A stretch of 64,000 bases of DNA from the NCBI RefSeq assembly GCF_004634195.1, contig NZ_SKBP01000003.1, positions 124,001 to 188,000 on the forward strand. Reading direction: 5' to 3'. Shown in pieces: positions 25,839-36,665 of this stretch; position 1 is the first letter of the stretch; each line of letters begins with the position of its first letter. This stretch comes from Flavobacterium salilacus subsp. salilacus. GTDB lineage: Bacteria > Bacteroidota > Bacteroidia > Flavobacteriales > Flavobacteriaceae. Made by a program: the position numbers and the translations under genes. The notes beneath the pieces are model-generated. The model was not told the DNA's origin, did no database searches, and saw nothing but the letters and a program-made list of their open reading frames with translations.

Positions 25839-27209
25839 TTATCGCACCATTTTAAAATTTTTCTCAATAGCGCGTATCATTTCACTTGCAATATCTTTTT
25901 CGGTAGCCCCTTCAATACCTTCCAGTCCGGGCGATGAGTTTACCTCCAGAAGCAAAGGTCCTTTCGCAGAACGTATAATATCTACACCGGCTACTTTAAG
26001 GTTCATGGCTTTTGCTGCTTTAACGGCTATTCTTTTTTCCTCTACAGTTGCTTTTACTACCGATGCTGTCCCTCCCAAGTGTATGTTGGCTCTAAACTCG
26101 CCCGGTAATGCCTCACGCTGTATAGAGGCTACTACTTTTCCGTCGATTACAAAAAGGCGTATATCCTTGCCATCTGCCTCTTTTATAAATTCCTGCACCA
26201 GTATGTTTGCATTTAGGCTTTTAAAGGCATTAATAACACTTTCGGCAGCCTTTTTGGTTTCAGCCAGTACTACGCCTTTGCCCTGTGTGCCTTCCAGCAG
26301 CTTTACAATAAGCGGAGAACCGCCCACCATTTTTATAAGGTCGTTAGTATCCAAAGGAGAGTTCGCAAACCCTGTAGTAGGTATATCTATACCGTTATTT
26401 AGTAACAACTGTAATGAGTACAGCTTATCTCGCGATTGTGTTATGGCGGTAGCCGAGTTTAGACAATATACTTTTAATGCTTCAAAATGACGTGTAAGGG
26501 CGCAACCGTAAAACGTCATGCTGGGGCGTATGCGCGGTATAATGGCATCAAAATCATTAAGCACCCTGCCCCCCCGATAGTGTATCTCCGGAGTATCGGC
26601 ATCCAGTTTCATGTAGCAATATTTCAGGTTCAAAAAGTGCATTTCGTGTCCCCTCATTTCTCCTGCCTCAATAATACGCCTGTTACTGTACAATTCAGGA
26701 TTACTGGCAAGTACGCCTATGCGAAGTCCTGTGCGTACCTCTTCGTTTTTTTCGTAATATTCTTTTAGTTTTTCGATAGTAGGTTGCCCTAACAGGTATT
26801 TTTGTTCAGGATCTACCAATATACGTCCGCTCATAGCTTCGCGCCCAAGCAGCATCCTGAAACCCATAGAGTCACGATTGGTAAGCGTAAGTTCAATTTG
26901 CCATCGCGAGTCGCCCACTTGTATTTCCGATTGTATCACATAACGTTTTTCGCGATAGCCACTGGAGCTTTTTACAATACGTTTATCTACCAACGGAGCT
27001 TCGCAGTGTATAATTGTCCTGGTATTATTTTGTATGGGATTGATGTCAAATTTTACCCAATTTTCAGCATTTTTCTGAAAAGGTGAAATATTAATGGCAT
27101 GCAGGGCAGAAGTTTTAGCTCCCGAATCAACACGCGCCTTAATAGTTGGTATGCCAAGTTCAGGAAAAGTGCACCACTCTTCACTCCCTACAATTACTTT
27201 GTCTAACAT
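25839..27209 (-). CDS. RimB-like retropepsin domain fused to RimK-type ATP-grasp glutamate ligase
   Basis: A 456-aa two-domain protein. Residues 1-145 form an ATP-dependent zinc protease/RimB domain with the aspartyl-protease-like [13 protein letters not shown] (Asp28) and [13 protein letters not shown]. Residues 160-456 are an ATP-grasp ligase of the RimK type: [39 protein letters not shown], the lid [16 protein letters not shown], and metal-binding [18 protein letters not shown]. RimK adds glutamate to the C-terminus of ribosomal protein S6, and RimB removes or limits the chain. Here both activities are in one polypeptide. Whether S6 is the target is inferred. It heads a five-gene minus-strand run. 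Confidence 0.88.
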   Translation of the reverse strand: MLDKVIVGSEEWCTFPELGIPTIKARVDSGAKTSALHAINISPFQKNAENWVKFDINPIQNNTRTIIHCEAPLVDKRIVKSSSGYREKRYVIQSEIQVGDSRWQIELTLTNRDSMGFRMLLGREAMSGRILVDPEQKYLLGQPTIEKLKEYYEKNEEVRTGLRIGVLASNPELYSNRRIIEAGEMRGHEMHFLNLKYCYMKLDADTPEIHYRGGRVLNDFDAIIPRIRPSMTFYGCALTRHFEALKVYCLNSATAITQSRDKLYSLQLLLNNGIDIPTTGFANSPLDTNDLIKMVGGSPLIVKLLEGTQGKGVVLAETKKAAESVINAFKSLNANILVQEFIKEADGKDIRLFVIDGKVVASIQREALPGEFRANIHLGGTASVVKATVEEKRIAVKAAKAMNLKVAGVDIIRSAKGPLLLEVNSSPGLEGIEGATEKDIASEMIRAIEKNFKMVR

Positions 27210-27308
27210 TTTGTATTAAGATTATTCAAACTAAAGTACTACTTTTTTTTACAGAAAAAAGTAAACGACCGTTTTTTCTGTAAAAATTAGCAATTACTAA
27301 ACATAAGC

Positions 27309-27347
27309 AAAAAAATCCCCGCAGTCTATTAGCTACGGGGATTTTTA
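27309..27347 (-). terminator. Terminator of clpC
   Basis: An 11-bp stem AAAAATCCCCG / CGGGGATTTTT with a 14-base loop and a T-run on the minus strand, 27 bases after the clpC stop. Confidence 0.85.
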
Positions 27348-27373
27348 ATATAGGATGTAAAAAAACAAATTAT

Positions 27374-29920
27374 TTATTCAGCAGGCTTTTCTGCTTTTTT
27401 AATGGTAACAACAAGTTCTTTTCCATCTTCATCAAGATCCATGAATATCTCATCGCCACCCGATATTTTCGATGTAATAATTTCTTCGGCAAGAGCATCT
27501 TCCACATACTTCTGTATGGCTCTTTTCAGCGGTCTGGCGCCATATTGCTTATCAAAACCTTTTTCGGCAATAAAGCTTGTTGCTTTTTCTGACAGCGTTA
27601 TGGTATATCCAAGCTCTTTTATCCTGTCATACAGTTTTTGAAGTTCTATGGTAATAATAGCATCAATATCTTCTTTTTCAAGCGGATTAAATACTATAAT
27701 ATCGTCTATTCTGTTAATAAATTCAGGAGCAAAGGTTTTTTTCAGGGCAGCCTCTATAACACCTTTGGCATAATCATCAGCTTGTGCCTTTTTGGCAGAT
27801 GTTCCAAAGCCTACACCTTGCCCAAAGTCTTTTAACTGTCTTGCTCCAACATTCGATGTCATTACAATAATAGTATTTCTGAAATCTATTTTTCTGCCCA
27901 AGCTATCGGTAAGGTAACCATCATCAAGTACCTGTAACAGCATGTTAAATACATCCGGGTGAGCCTTTTCTATCTCATCCAGCAATACTACGCAATACGG
28001 TTTTCTTCTCACTTTTTCGGTAAGCTGTCCGCCTTCTTCATAGCCTACATATCCCGGAGGTGCACCCACAAGGCGCGATATGGCAAATTTTTCCATATAC
28101 TCGCTCATGTCGATACGCACCAATGCGTCTTCAGAGTCAAAAAGCTCTTTGGCAAGCACTTTGGCAAGCTGTGTTTTACCTACGCCTGTTTGCCCTAAGA
28201 ATATGAAAGATCCGATAGGTTTGTTAGGGTCTTTAAGCCCTGCGCGGTTACGCTGTATCGATTTGGCAACTTTACCTACGGCTTCATCCTGCCCAATAAC
28301 TTTACCTTTTATGAGTTCCGGCAGTTTTGCCAGTTTATTACTTTCGGTTTGTGCTATACGGTTTACAGGTATTCCTGTCATCATGCTCACTACATCGGCA
28401 ACATTATCTTCGGTAACGGTAACGCGGTTATTTTTAGAGTCTTCTTCCCATTGTTCCTGGGCTATGGCAAGGTCTTTTTCAATGCGTTTTTCGTCGTCGC
28501 GAAGTTTAGCCGCTTCTTCATACTTCTGTTTCTTAACGACCGAATTTTTCAGCTCGCGTACTTCTTCAAGTTGTCTTTCAAGATCAAGAATTTGTTTCGG
28601 TACATCAATATTAGTAATGTGCACCCTTGATCCTGCCTCGTCAAGCGCATCAATAGCCTTATCCGGCAGGAAACGGTCGCTCATGTACCTGTTGGTCAGC
28701 TTTACGCAAGCCTCAATAGCTTCGTCTGTATAAGTAACACTATGGTGGTCTTCATACTTGTTTTTGATGTTGTTAAGTATGGTAATGGTTTCCTCTACTG
28801 ATGTAGGTTCTACAATCACTTTCTGGAAACGTCTTTCCAACGCACCGTCTTTCTCTATATACTGTCGGTATTCATCCAGTGTGGTAGCACCAATACATTG
28901 TATTTCGCCCCTTGCTAATGCCGGCTTAAACATATTGCTGGCATCCAGCGATCCTGTAGCGCCTCCTGCACCTACTATGGTATGTATCTCGTCTATGAAA
29001 AGGATAATATCATCATTCTTTTCCAGTTCATTCATTACAGCCTTCATACGTTCTTCAAACTGTCCGCGGTATTTAGTGCCTGCCACAAGACTGGCAAGGT
29101 CTAATGTTACCACACGCTTGTTGAAAAGAATACGCGATACTTTCTTTTGAATAATGCGCAGCGCAAGCCCTTCGGCTATTGCCGATTTACCCACACCCGG
29201 CTCACCAATAAGTAAAGGGTTATTCTTTTTTCGTCTGCTCAGTATTTGCGACACGCGTTCAATTTCTTTCTCGCGCCCTACAACAGGATCTAATTTTCCT
29301 TCTTCTGCCATTTCGGTAAGGTCACGACCAAAATTGTCCAGTACAGGAGTTTTAGATTTTTTGTTTGTTTTTGCGCCGGAAGAAGGATTGTTGAACGAAC
29401 TTTCGCGCATACTGTCATCCTGTCCTGCATCATCGTTAAATGATTCTGCACGAGGTAGGTTTTCTAGATAATCTTCTTCGTTTGATGTCATATTGATAAA
29501 TTCTTCTTTAACAGTTTCGTAATCAATTTTAAGTTTATTAAGTAATTTGGTAGTCGGGTCATTTTCATTACGCAATATACATAACAAAAGATGCGCTGTG
29601 CTTATAGACGTGCTCTGGAAAACCTTAGCTTCCAGAAAAGTAGTTCGCAGTGCTCTTTCTGCCTGTCGGGTTAAATGAAGGTTTTTCTTTTCATTGCGCT
29701 CTGCATTAGGGTTTGCAGGGCTTAATATCTCGACTTTTCTGCGTAAATGATCCAAATCAATCGAAATGCTGTTTAATATGGAGATAGCCTTGCCGTTGCC
29801 GTCTCTCAAGATACCCAGCATCAAGTGTTCCGTACCAATAAAGTCATGCCCCAACCGTAAAGCTTCCTCTTTACTGTAGGTAATTACATCCTTGACTCTT
29901 GGTGAAAAATTGTCATCCAT
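27374..29920 (-). CDS. clpC: ClpC-type AAA+ unfoldase of the ClpCP protease
   Basis: An 848-aa Hsp100 protein that unfolds substrates and feeds them to ClpP. I prefer ATG 29918-29920 ([13 protein letters not shown]), though an ATG three codons upstream is possible. The N-domain repeats (about 1-145) are followed by AAA1 with Walker A GEPGVGKS and Walker B DEIH. A middle domain of about 50 residues with a UVR-like [16 protein letters not shown] marks ClpC rather than ClpA or ClpB. AAA2 has Walker A GQTGVGKT, and the C-terminal D2 domain follows. No McsA/McsB/CtsR genes are nearby. The gene is divergent from gyrA with a 258-bp spacer. Confidence 0.95.
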   Translation of the reverse strand: MDDNFSPRVKDVITYSKEEALRLGHDFIGTEHLMLGILRDGNGKAISILNSISIDLDHLRRKVEILSPANPNAERNEKKNLHLTRQAERALRTTFLEAKVFQSTSISTAHLLLCILRNENDPTTKLLNKLKIDYETVKEEFINMTSNEEDYLENLPRAESFNDDAGQDDSMRESSFNNPSSGAKTNKKSKTPVLDNFGRDLTEMAEEGKLDPVVGREKEIERVSQILSRRKKNNPLLIGEPGVGKSAIAEGLALRIIQKKVSRILFNKRVVTLDLASLVAGTKYRGQFEERMKAVMNELEKNDDIILFIDEIHTIVGAGGATGSLDASNMFKPALARGEIQCIGATTLDEYRQYIEKDGALERRFQKVIVEPTSVEETITILNNIKNKYEDHHSVTYTDEAIEACVKLTNRYMSDRFLPDKAIDALDEAGSRVHITNIDVPKQILDLERQLEEVRELKNSVVKKQKYEEAAKLRDDEKRIEKDLAIAQEQWEEDSKNNRVTVTEDNVADVVSMMTGIPVNRIAQTESNKLAKLPELIKGKVIGQDEAVGKVAKSIQRNRAGLKDPNKPIGSFIFLGQTGVGKTQLAKVLAKELFDSEDALVRIDMSEYMEKFAISRLVGAPPGYVGYEEGGQLTEKVRRKPYCVVLLDEIEKAHPDVFNMLLQVLDDGYLTDSLGRKIDFRNTIIVMTSNVGARQLKDFGQGVGFGTSAKKAQADDYAKGVIEAALKKTFAPEFINRIDDIIVFNPLEKEDIDAIITIELQKLYDRIKELGYTITLSEKATSFIAEKGFDKQYGARPLKRAIQKYVEDALAEEIITSKISGGDEIFMDLDEDGKELVVTIKKAEKPAE

Positions 29921-29975
29921 AATATGCATTTGTATAATGTAAATATAACTATTTACAAAAGATTTTACAAAAACC

Positions 29976-29993
29976 GTACCTGTATGGAGGTAC
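29976..29993. promoter_or_regulatory. Palindrome upstream of clpC, possible operator
   Basis: GTACCT-GTATGG-AGGTAC is a 6-bp inverted repeat with a 6-base centre. On the minus strand it is directly followed by TTTTTG, 20 bases upstream of TATATTTA, a weak -33/-7 pair for clpC. This is a position where an activator could sit, but a chance palindrome is possible. Confidence 0.3.
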
Positions 29994-30178
29994 TGACATG
30001 CTAAGTGACAAAAAAAACATCACAAATAAAAACGTTTTTGCATTACTTTATCAACTGTTTTATGTGGTTTCAATGTTAATAAATTGCAAAAAAATATTAA
30101 TTAAAGCCTTATCAATGCTAATAAAATTGCGTATATTGGCACGTTTTGTAATAATATAAAATTTTAATATAACTACTT

Positions 30179-32728
30179 ATGGCTGAAGGAGAAAAGTTAA
30201 TCCCAATTAACATTGAAGACGAAATGAAGTCAGCCTACATTGATTATTCAATGTCGGTAATTGTTTCAAGGGCGCTTCCTGATGTTAGAGATGGCTTGAA
30301 ACCCGTACACAGAAGAGTACTTTACGGAATGAATGAATTAGGAGTATTTTCTAACCGTGCCCACAAAAAATCTGCAAGGATAGTGGGAGAGGTGTTAGGT
30401 AAATACCATCCACACGGCGATACCTCTGTATATGATGCAATGGTGCGTATGGCACAGGAGTGGAGTTTACGTTACCTGCTGGTTGACGGACAGGGTAACT
30501 TTGGATCTATAGACGGCGACAGCCCTGCCGCAATGCGTTATACAGAGGCAAGAATGCGCAAGATATCAGAGGAAATAATGGCTGATATTGATAAAGAAAC
30601 TGTAGATTTTCAATTAAACTTTGACGATACATTACATGAGCCTACTGTAATGCCTACCAGAGTACCTACATTGCTTATAAACGGAGCATCGGGTATTGCG
30701 GTGGGTATGGCTACCAATATGCCGCCACACAACCTTACTGAGGTGATAGACGGTACGCTGGCTTATATTGATAATAACGATATTGAGATAGATGAACTGA
30801 TGAACCATATTAAAGCCCCTGATTTTCCTACAGGAGGCGTAATATATGGTTATGACGGTGTTCGTGAAGCCTTTAAAACAGGTCGCGGAAGAGTTGTTAT
30901 AAGAGCTAAAGTAAATTTTGAAGAAGTAGATGGCAGGGAGTGTATTATAGTTACCGAGATACCCTATCAGGTAAATAAGGCAGAGATGATTAAGAAAACT
31001 GCCGATATGGTTAACGAAAAGAAAATAGAAGGTATTGCCAACATCCGTGATGAGTCGGACAGGAAAGGTATGCGTATCGTTTATATCCTGAAACGTGATG
31101 CCGTGCCAAATGTAGTACTCAATACATTATACAAATACACGCAACTGCAATCATCCTTTAGCGTAAACAACATTGCTCTGGTAAAAGGCAGACCGCAAAT
31201 GCTTAACCTGAAAGACCTGATTCACTATTTTGTAGAACACAGGCATGATGTGGTGGTAAGAAGAACAAAGTTTGACCTTCGTAAAGCTGAGGAAAGAGCT
31301 CATATACTGGAGGGGCTCATTATAGCTTCGGATAATATTGACGAGGTTATCCGTATCATCCGAGGTTCTAAAGATGGTGAGGAGGCTCGTGCAAACTTAA
31401 TAGAACGATTTAAACTTTCGGAAATTCAGGCTCGTGCTATCGTAGAGATGCGTTTAAGACAGCTTACAGGACTGGAGCAGGATAAACTAAGAGCAGAGTA
31501 TGAGGAAATCATGAAATTGATTACTGAGTTGAAAGCTTTGTTAGAAAGCAAAGAGCTTAGAATGAACCTTATTAAAGAAGAACTTGCCGAAATAAGGGAT
31601 AAATATGGCGATGAACGCCGTTCGCAAATAGAATATGCAGGAGGCGATGTGAGTATAGAAGACCTTATTGCCGATGAAAGTGTGGTAATTACCATATCGC
31701 ATGCCGGGTATGTAAAGCGTACTCCGCTTAGCGAATACAAAACACAAAACAGGGGAGGAGTAGGACAAAAAGGAGTGACTACCCGCGATCAGGATTTCTT
31801 AGAGCACCTGTTTGTAGCTACCAATCACCAGTACATGCTTTTCTTTACTCAAAAAGGAAAATGTTTCTGGATGCGTGTTTACGAAATTCCCGAAGGAACT
31901 AAAACCAGTAAAGGACGCGCTATACAAAACCTTATTAATATAGAGAATGACGATAAGGTAAAAGCATTTATTTGCACGCAAGACCTTAAAGACGAAGAAT
32001 ACATCAACAGTCATTACGTAATTATGGCTACTAAAAAGGGTATTGTTAAGAAAACATTGTTAGAACAATATTCCCGACCAAGGCTTAACGGTATTGCAGC
32101 TATTACCATACGGGAAGATGATGAACTGCTGGAAGCTAAACTTACTACAGGCGAAAGCCAGGTATTACTTGCCGTGAAGTCAGGCAAACTCGTTCGTTTT
32201 GAAGAAGGTAAAACCCGCCCCATGGGTCGTAACGCATCGGGTGTGCGAGGTATTACCCTGCAAGATGATAATGATGAGGTAATAGGCATGGTTTCTGTAA
32301 ATGATATGAACAGCGAGATACTTGTGGTATCTGAAAAAGGATACGGAAAACGCTCCAGCCTTGAAGATTACAGAATAACCAACCGAGGCGGTAAAGGTGT
32401 AAAAACACTTAATATTACCGATAAGACCGGTGCGCTGGTATCCATAAACAGTGTTACAGATACGGATGATTTGATGATTATAAATAAATCAGGTTTAACC
32501 ATACGCATGCAAGTGGCAGACCTTAGAGTTATGGGGCGCGCTACACAGGGTGTACGCCTTATAAATATAAAAGGAAACGACTCTATTGCTGCGGTTACTA
32601 AAGTGATGCGTGAGGAAGAAGCTGTAGATGAAGCTGTTGAAGGAATGGAAGAAGCGCAAGATGCCCAAAACAGCATAACAGGCGATATAGAGCCTGATAC
32701 AGAAGATACTAACGAAAAACAGGAATAA
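30179..32728 (+). CDS. gyrA: DNA gyrase subunit A
   Basis: The breakage-reunion subunit of gyrase, 849 aa, which with GyrB introduces negative supercoils. Catalytic Tyr121 is in AAMRYTEAR. The quinolone-resistance region reads [19 protein letters not shown], with Thr at the Ser83 position and Asp at 87, a common natural state. The C-terminal beta-pinwheel has a GyrA box variant QNRGGVG at 523-529 (E. coli: QRRGGKG). The tail is strongly acidic ([16 protein letters not shown]). A TPR gene follows after 17 bases. gyrB is not in the window. Confidence 0.97.
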   Translation: MAEGEKLIPINIEDEMKSAYIDYSMSVIVSRALPDVRDGLKPVHRRVLYGMNELGVFSNRAHKKSARIVGEVLGKYHPHGDTSVYDAMVRMAQEWSLRYLLVDGQGNFGSIDGDSPAAMRYTEARMRKISEEIMADIDKETVDFQLNFDDTLHEPTVMPTRVPTLLINGASGIAVGMATNMPPHNLTEVIDGTLAYIDNNDIEIDELMNHIKAPDFPTGGVIYGYDGVREAFKTGRGRVVIRAKVNFEEVDGRECIIVTEIPYQVNKAEMIKKTADMVNEKKIEGIANIRDESDRKGMRIVYILKRDAVPNVVLNTLYKYTQLQSSFSVNNIALVKGRPQMLNLKDLIHYFVEHRHDVVVRRTKFDLRKAEERAHILEGLIIASDNIDEVIRIIRGSKDGEEARANLIERFKLSEIQARAIVEMRLRQLTGLEQDKLRAEYEEIMKLITELKALLESKELRMNLIKEELAEIRDKYGDERRSQIEYAGGDVSIEDLIADESVVITISHAGYVKRTPLSEYKTQNRGGVGQKGVTTRDQDFLEHLFVATNHQYMLFFTQKGKCFWMRVYEIPEGTKTSKGRAIQNLINIENDDKVKAFICTQDLKDEEYINSHYVIMATKKGIVKKTLLEQYSRPRLNGIAAITIREDDELLEAKLTTGESQVLLAVKSGKLVRFEEGKTRPMGRNASGVRGITLQDDNDEVIGMVSVNDMNSEILVVSEKGYGKRSSLEDYRITNRGGKGVKTLNITDKTGALVSINSVTDTDDLMIINKSGLTIRMQVADLRVMGRATQGVRLINIKGNDSIAAVTKVMREEEAVDEAVEGMEEAQDAQNSITGDIEPDTEDTNEKQE

Positions 32729-32745
32729 TTATAAAACACACGATT

Positions 32746-34020
32746 ATGAAAAAATACCTAATAGCAGCATCTTTATTGCTTTCTGTAAGTGTTTTTGCTC
32801 AAAAAGACGAACTGAAAGCCTTAAAGAAATTAACGAGTAAGGATGAAATGCCTAATATACAAGAGTTTAAAAAACTTCTTGATGCAGCAGAGGCAAAACT
32901 TGAAAGTGCTGACGAAGAACAAAAAGCAGATTTTTACTATTACAAAGGTCAGTTTGCGGCGTTACAGATGATGACAAACCCTGCAACAGCTCAAAAAAAT
33001 TTGGATATAGCTATAGAAAGCCTTAATAAAGTAATAGAAATAGAAAAAGGGCTCAGAAAGCAGCCACGTACCGAAGAGATACGTCAACAAGTATATCCTG
33101 AATTAAGGGCGGCACTTGTAAACCAGGCATCGGCACTGGGTAAACAGCAAAAATATAAAGAAGCCTATCCTTTATACGAAAAGGTATATAGAATAAGCCC
33201 TAAAGACACGGTATATTTATACAATGCTGCTGCCTATGCGGTAAACAGCCAGCAATATCCGCAAGCTTTGGAGTATTATAAAGAACTGCAACGCATTGGT
33301 TTTACAGGAAGTGTACTTAATTATACTGCCAAAAACCTGGCAACAGGCGAGGTAGAATATTTCGGCGATAAAAAAGTAAGAGATCTGTATGTTGCCAATA
33401 AAACGCATGCTGAACCTTCCATATATCGTGAAGAGTCTAAAAAAGGAGAGATTATTAAAAATATTGCTTTAATATACATTAATCAGGGAGAGAAAGAAAA
33501 AGGAATGGCTGCGATAGCTGAAGCTAAAAAAGCAAATCCTAACGACACTTCGCTGCTAATGGCTGAAGCGCAAATATACCTTGAAGCTAAAGACTATGAA
33601 AATTATAAAAAGGCAGTAACTCAAGTATTAAATCAAGGTTCTCAAGACCCTAACTTATATTTTAATCTGGGTGTTACCAGCGCTAAATCAGGGCAGAAAG
33701 AAGAGGCAGCTTTATACTATAAGAAAGCAATTGAGCTTGACCCTAAATATATGGCAGCATATCAAAACTTGGGAATATTGCAGCTTGACGGTGAAGATGC
33801 CATTGTGAAAGAGATGAATAGTCTTGGTACATCAAGTAAGGAAATGAAGCGTTATGACGAGTTGAAAAAGAAAAGAGATGATATGTACAAGCAAGCTGTT
33901 GTATATCTTGAAAAAGCACATGAAATAAAGCCTGATGATGAGAATATAAAAAGCATACTGGGTACTTTATATCAAGGACTTGAAATGATGGATAAATACA
34001 AAGCACTGAAAGCAGAGTAA
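32746..34020 (+). CDS. Exported TPR-repeat protein
   Basis: A 424-aa protein with signal peptide MKKYLIAASLLLSVSVFAQ. At least five tetratricopeptide-like units are visible, for example YKEAYPLYEKVYRISPKD, YPQALEYYKELQRIG, LYFNLGVTSAKSGQKEEA and AYQNLGILQLDGEDA. TPRs bind partner proteins, probably here in the periplasm. It is co-transcribed with gyrA (17-base gap) and ends at a strong bidirectional terminator. The pairing with gyrA is likely just conserved order, not function. No catalytic motif is seen. Confidence 0.85.
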   Translation: MKKYLIAASLLLSVSVFAQKDELKALKKLTSKDEMPNIQEFKKLLDAAEAKLESADEEQKADFYYYKGQFAALQMMTNPATAQKNLDIAIESLNKVIEIEKGLRKQPRTEEIRQQVYPELRAALVNQASALGKQQKYKEAYPLYEKVYRISPKDTVYLYNAAAYAVNSQQYPQALEYYKELQRIGFTGSVLNYTAKNLATGEVEYFGDKKVRDLYVANKTHAEPSIYREESKKGEIIKNIALIYINQGEKEKGMAAIAEAKKANPNDTSLLMAEAQIYLEAKDYENYKKAVTQVLNQGSQDPNLYFNLGVTSAKSGQKEEAALYYKKAIELDPKYMAAYQNLGILQLDGEDAIVKEMNSLGTSSKEMKRYDELKKKRDDMYKQAVVYLEKAHEIKPDDENIKSILGTLYQGLEMMDKYKALKAE

Positions 34021-34037
34021 TAAAAACCCATAAATAA

Positions 34038-34068
34038 CAAAAATGCCCCGCTATGCGGGGCATTTTTG
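34038..34068. terminator. Shared bidirectional terminator between the TPR gene and pheT
   Basis: Stem AAAATGCCCCGC / GCGGGGCATTTT with T-runs on both strands, placed in the 70-base gap between convergent genes. Confidence 0.88.
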
Positions 34069-34090
34069 TTGATATATAACACAGGGAGGA

Positions 34091-36514
34091 TTATCTCAAC
34101 TGTGCTCCGGCATCCTTTTCAAGATTTAGCCTTATTTTGTTCATTATTTTATCAATTTGCTCATCAGTAAGCGTTTTGTTATTGTCCTGCAATATAAAGC
34201 TAACGGCATACGATTTTTTGCCTTCAGGCAAATTATTACCTTCATATACATCAAACAGGTTAATGTCTTTTAATAACGATTTTTCTGTTTGTCTTGCAAT
34301 AGCATATATACTCTCAAAGGAAGTGTCGCTATCGACTAATAAAGCCAAATCACGGCGTACTTCAGGAAATTTTGATATTTCGGTGTATTTTATTTTCTCA
34401 GAAACGAGTTTTATAATTGATCCCCAATTGAAATCGGCAAAGAAAACTTCTTGCTTGATATCAAATTCTTTAAGAACAGATTTTTTGATAGTTCCCGTTT
34501 CTACAAGTATGTCCTGCCCAATGGTATAGGCAAAACCTTCCGCAAAAACATCATTAGTCAATGGCTGTGTTTGGGTTTTGGTAATACCAAGCCTTTCCAA
34601 TACCATAGTAACCATACCTTTAAACATAAAAAAATCAGATGCCTTTTGGGATTGTGTCCATGACTCTGCCACGCGATTTCCTGTTACGGTCAGTGTAAGG
34701 TGTTTGTTTTCATCATACCCTGATGGCAGTTTATGATATGTTTTTCCAAACTCAAACAGCTTTAGGTCGGAACGTCTTCTGTTAATGTTAAATGAAACCG
34801 CTTCCAGCGCACTGAACAGTAGTGATTGCCTCATAGCCGAAAGATCGTTACTCAGCGGATTCAACATCAACACATTAAACTCTTCTTTAAGGCTTTCTGA
34901 TAACTTCACATAGTCCGGAGTAGTAAGCGAGTTTGCCATCATCTCGTTAAAGCCTAATGCTACTAATTGATTGGCTACAATATTTTGCAGTTTATAATCT
35001 TCGGTACGTGTAGCGTTAGATATAGATGCGTTTAGCTTTTGGGTAAAGTTGATATTATTATATCCATATACCCTTAGTATTTCTTCAATAACATCAATTT
35101 CCCTTTCAACATCCACCCGATAAGCCGGTATTACCAGCCCAAGCCCAATTTCGGACATGGTGTTTATTTTAATATCCAGCGATACTAATATTTTCTTTAT
35201 TGTTTCTATAGGAATTTCTTGTCCTATTGTTCTTTTTACATGTTCAAAGTTCAGGAAAACAGTATGGTCTTCCACTTTTTTAGGATGAAAATCAATAACA
35301 TCAGATGTTATTTCGCCTCCTGCGGTTTCTTGTATTAACAAAGCAGCTCTTTTAAGGGCATACTGGGTAATATTCTGGTCAATACCTCTTTCAAAACGGA
35401 AAGAAGCATCAGTGCTTATACCGTGCCTTTTAGCTGTTTTTCGTACAGATACAGGGTTAAAATAGGCACTTTCTAAAAATATAGAAGATGTATTTTCGTT
35501 AACGCCTGAATTTTTACCGCCCAATACACCGGCTATACACATAGGACCGTTTTCGTCGCATATCATAAGGTCTTCTTCATGCAGTGTTCTTTCTACATCA
35601 TCCAACGTTACAAATTTAGTACCCGCTTTTACCGTTTTTACAATTACCTTGTTACCCCTTATTTTTCCGGCATCAAAAGCATGCAGCGGTTGCCCAAGTT
35701 CATGTAAAACATAGTTGGTAGTATCTACTACATTATTTTTGGGTGTAATACCTATTGCTTTTAGCCTGTTTTGCAGCCATGCAGGCGATGGTTTTACTGT
35801 AACCCCTGATATGGTAACCCCGCAATATCTTGGCGCAAGTTTACTGTCTTCTACCGCAACATCTATTTTCAGGGTGCGTTTATCTACCCTAAAGTTACTT
35901 ACAGACGGGGTAATCAATTCGGTATGAATATTCTTTTGGTTCATTCCCGCACGCAGGTCGCGTGCTACGCCCAAATGGCTCATGGCATCGGCACGGTTGG
36001 GGGTAAGTCCTATTTCAAAAACCTCATCGGTTTCTACGTTAAATATCTCGGCTGCAGGCGTACCCGGTTTTAAATCTTCGGGCAGTACCATAATACCATC
36101 ATGGCTTTCGCCAATACCAAGCTCATCTTCGGCACATATCATACCATGACTTTCCTCACCGCGTATTTTTCCTTTTTTTATCTGAAACGGATTTCCTTCT
36201 TTGTCATACAGTGTAGTACCTATGGTAGCTACAGGTACTTTTTGCCCTACAGCTACATTGGGCGCTCCGCATACAATTTGTAAAGGAGTACCATCGCCAA
36301 TATCAACAGTAGTTATGCGTAATCTGTCAGCATTAGGGTGTTGTACACAAGTAAGTACATGACCCACTACTATACCTTTCAGTCCACCTTTCAACGATTC
36401 AAAGTTATCTATACCTTCCACTTCAAGTCCAAGGTCGGTAAGCAGGTTGGCAGTTTCCTCAGATGTCGATTCTAATTTTATGAATTGTTTTAACCAGTTA
36501 TAGGATATACGCAT
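34091..36514 (-). CDS. pheT: Phenylalanyl-tRNA synthetase beta subunit
   Basis: An 807-aa subunit of the alpha2-beta2 enzyme that charges tRNA-Phe. The order is an N-terminal tRNA-binding domain (about 40-155: VVGHVLTCVQHPNADRLRI), B3/B4 editing domain (MCIAGVLGGKNSGV, FNPVSVRKTAKRHGISTDASFRFERGID), B5 domain, class II core-like domain and C-terminal ferredoxin-fold anticodon-binding domain (SKFPEVRRDLALLVD). The B3/B4 site removes misacylated tyrosine. pheS is not adjacent. It is divergent from the M14 peptidase, with its own -7 box. Confidence 0.97.
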   Translation of the reverse strand: MRISYNWLKQFIKLESTSEETANLLTDLGLEVEGIDNFESLKGGLKGIVVGHVLTCVQHPNADRLRITTVDIGDGTPLQIVCGAPNVAVGQKVPVATIGTTLYDKEGNPFQIKKGKIRGEESHGMICAEDELGIGESHDGIMVLPEDLKPGTPAAEIFNVETDEVFEIGLTPNRADAMSHLGVARDLRAGMNQKNIHTELITPSVSNFRVDKRTLKIDVAVEDSKLAPRYCGVTISGVTVKPSPAWLQNRLKAIGITPKNNVVDTTNYVLHELGQPLHAFDAGKIRGNKVIVKTVKAGTKFVTLDDVERTLHEEDLMICDENGPMCIAGVLGGKNSGVNENTSSIFLESAYFNPVSVRKTAKRHGISTDASFRFERGIDQNITQYALKRAALLIQETAGGEITSDVIDFHPKKVEDHTVFLNFEHVKRTIGQEIPIETIKKILVSLDIKINTMSEIGLGLVIPAYRVDVEREIDVIEEILRVYGYNNINFTQKLNASISNATRTEDYKLQNIVANQLVALGFNEMMANSLTTPDYVKLSESLKEEFNVLMLNPLSNDLSAMRQSLLFSALEAVSFNINRRRSDLKLFEFGKTYHKLPSGYDENKHLTLTVTGNRVAESWTQSQKASDFFMFKGMVTMVLERLGITKTQTQPLTNDVFAEGFAYTIGQDILVETGTIKKSVLKEFDIKQEVFFADFNWGSIIKLVSEKIKYTEISKFPEVRRDLALLVDSDTSFESIYAIARQTEKSLLKDINLFDVYEGNNLPEGKKSYAVSFILQDNNKTLTDEQIDKIMNKIRLNLEKDAGAQLR

Positions 36515-36539
36515 TTTGGTAATTTGTTTTTAGAGCAAG

Positions 36540-36547
36540 CAAAGATA
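36540..36547 (-). promoter_or_regulatory. Candidate -7 box of pheT
   Basis: On the minus strand TATCTTTG matches TAnnTTTG, 26 bases upstream of the ATG. The -33 box is not clear. Confidence 0.45.
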
Positions 36548-36617
36548 AGAATTACCCCTTAAATAGTTTTGCTGTAATTGTTATTTAAAGAAAATATATG
36601 CTGCATACCGTGTGTTT

Positions 36618-36647
36618 TTTGTTGTAAAGGTAAAATCCTTACATTTG
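36618..36647 (+). promoter_or_regulatory. Promoter of the M14 peptidase gene
   Basis: TTTG (36618-36621), an 18-base spacer and TACATTTG (36640-36647) match the Bacteroidota pattern. The transcript would begin about 12 bases before the ATG at 36666. Confidence 0.6.
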
Positions 36648-36665
36648 GTTTTCTAAATACCGCAC

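Noticed and set aside
25822..26490. 222-codon plus-strand frame inside the RimB-RimK gene
   Set aside because: Antisense shadow; the minus strand has the complete ATP-grasp motif set.
28080..28733. 217-codon plus-strand frame inside clpC
   Set aside because: Ser-rich antisense shadow of a clearly coding gene; no start context or family signature.
30400..30440. Thr at the Ser83 position of the quinolone-resistance region of gyrA
   Set aside because: Thr occurs naturally at this site in many species; no resistance can be called.
31742..31762. Unusual GyrA box QNRGGVG
   Set aside because: It still fits the Q-x-RGG-x-G pattern and, as far as I recall, such variants are normal for Bacteroidota, so it is not evidence for an altered gyrase.
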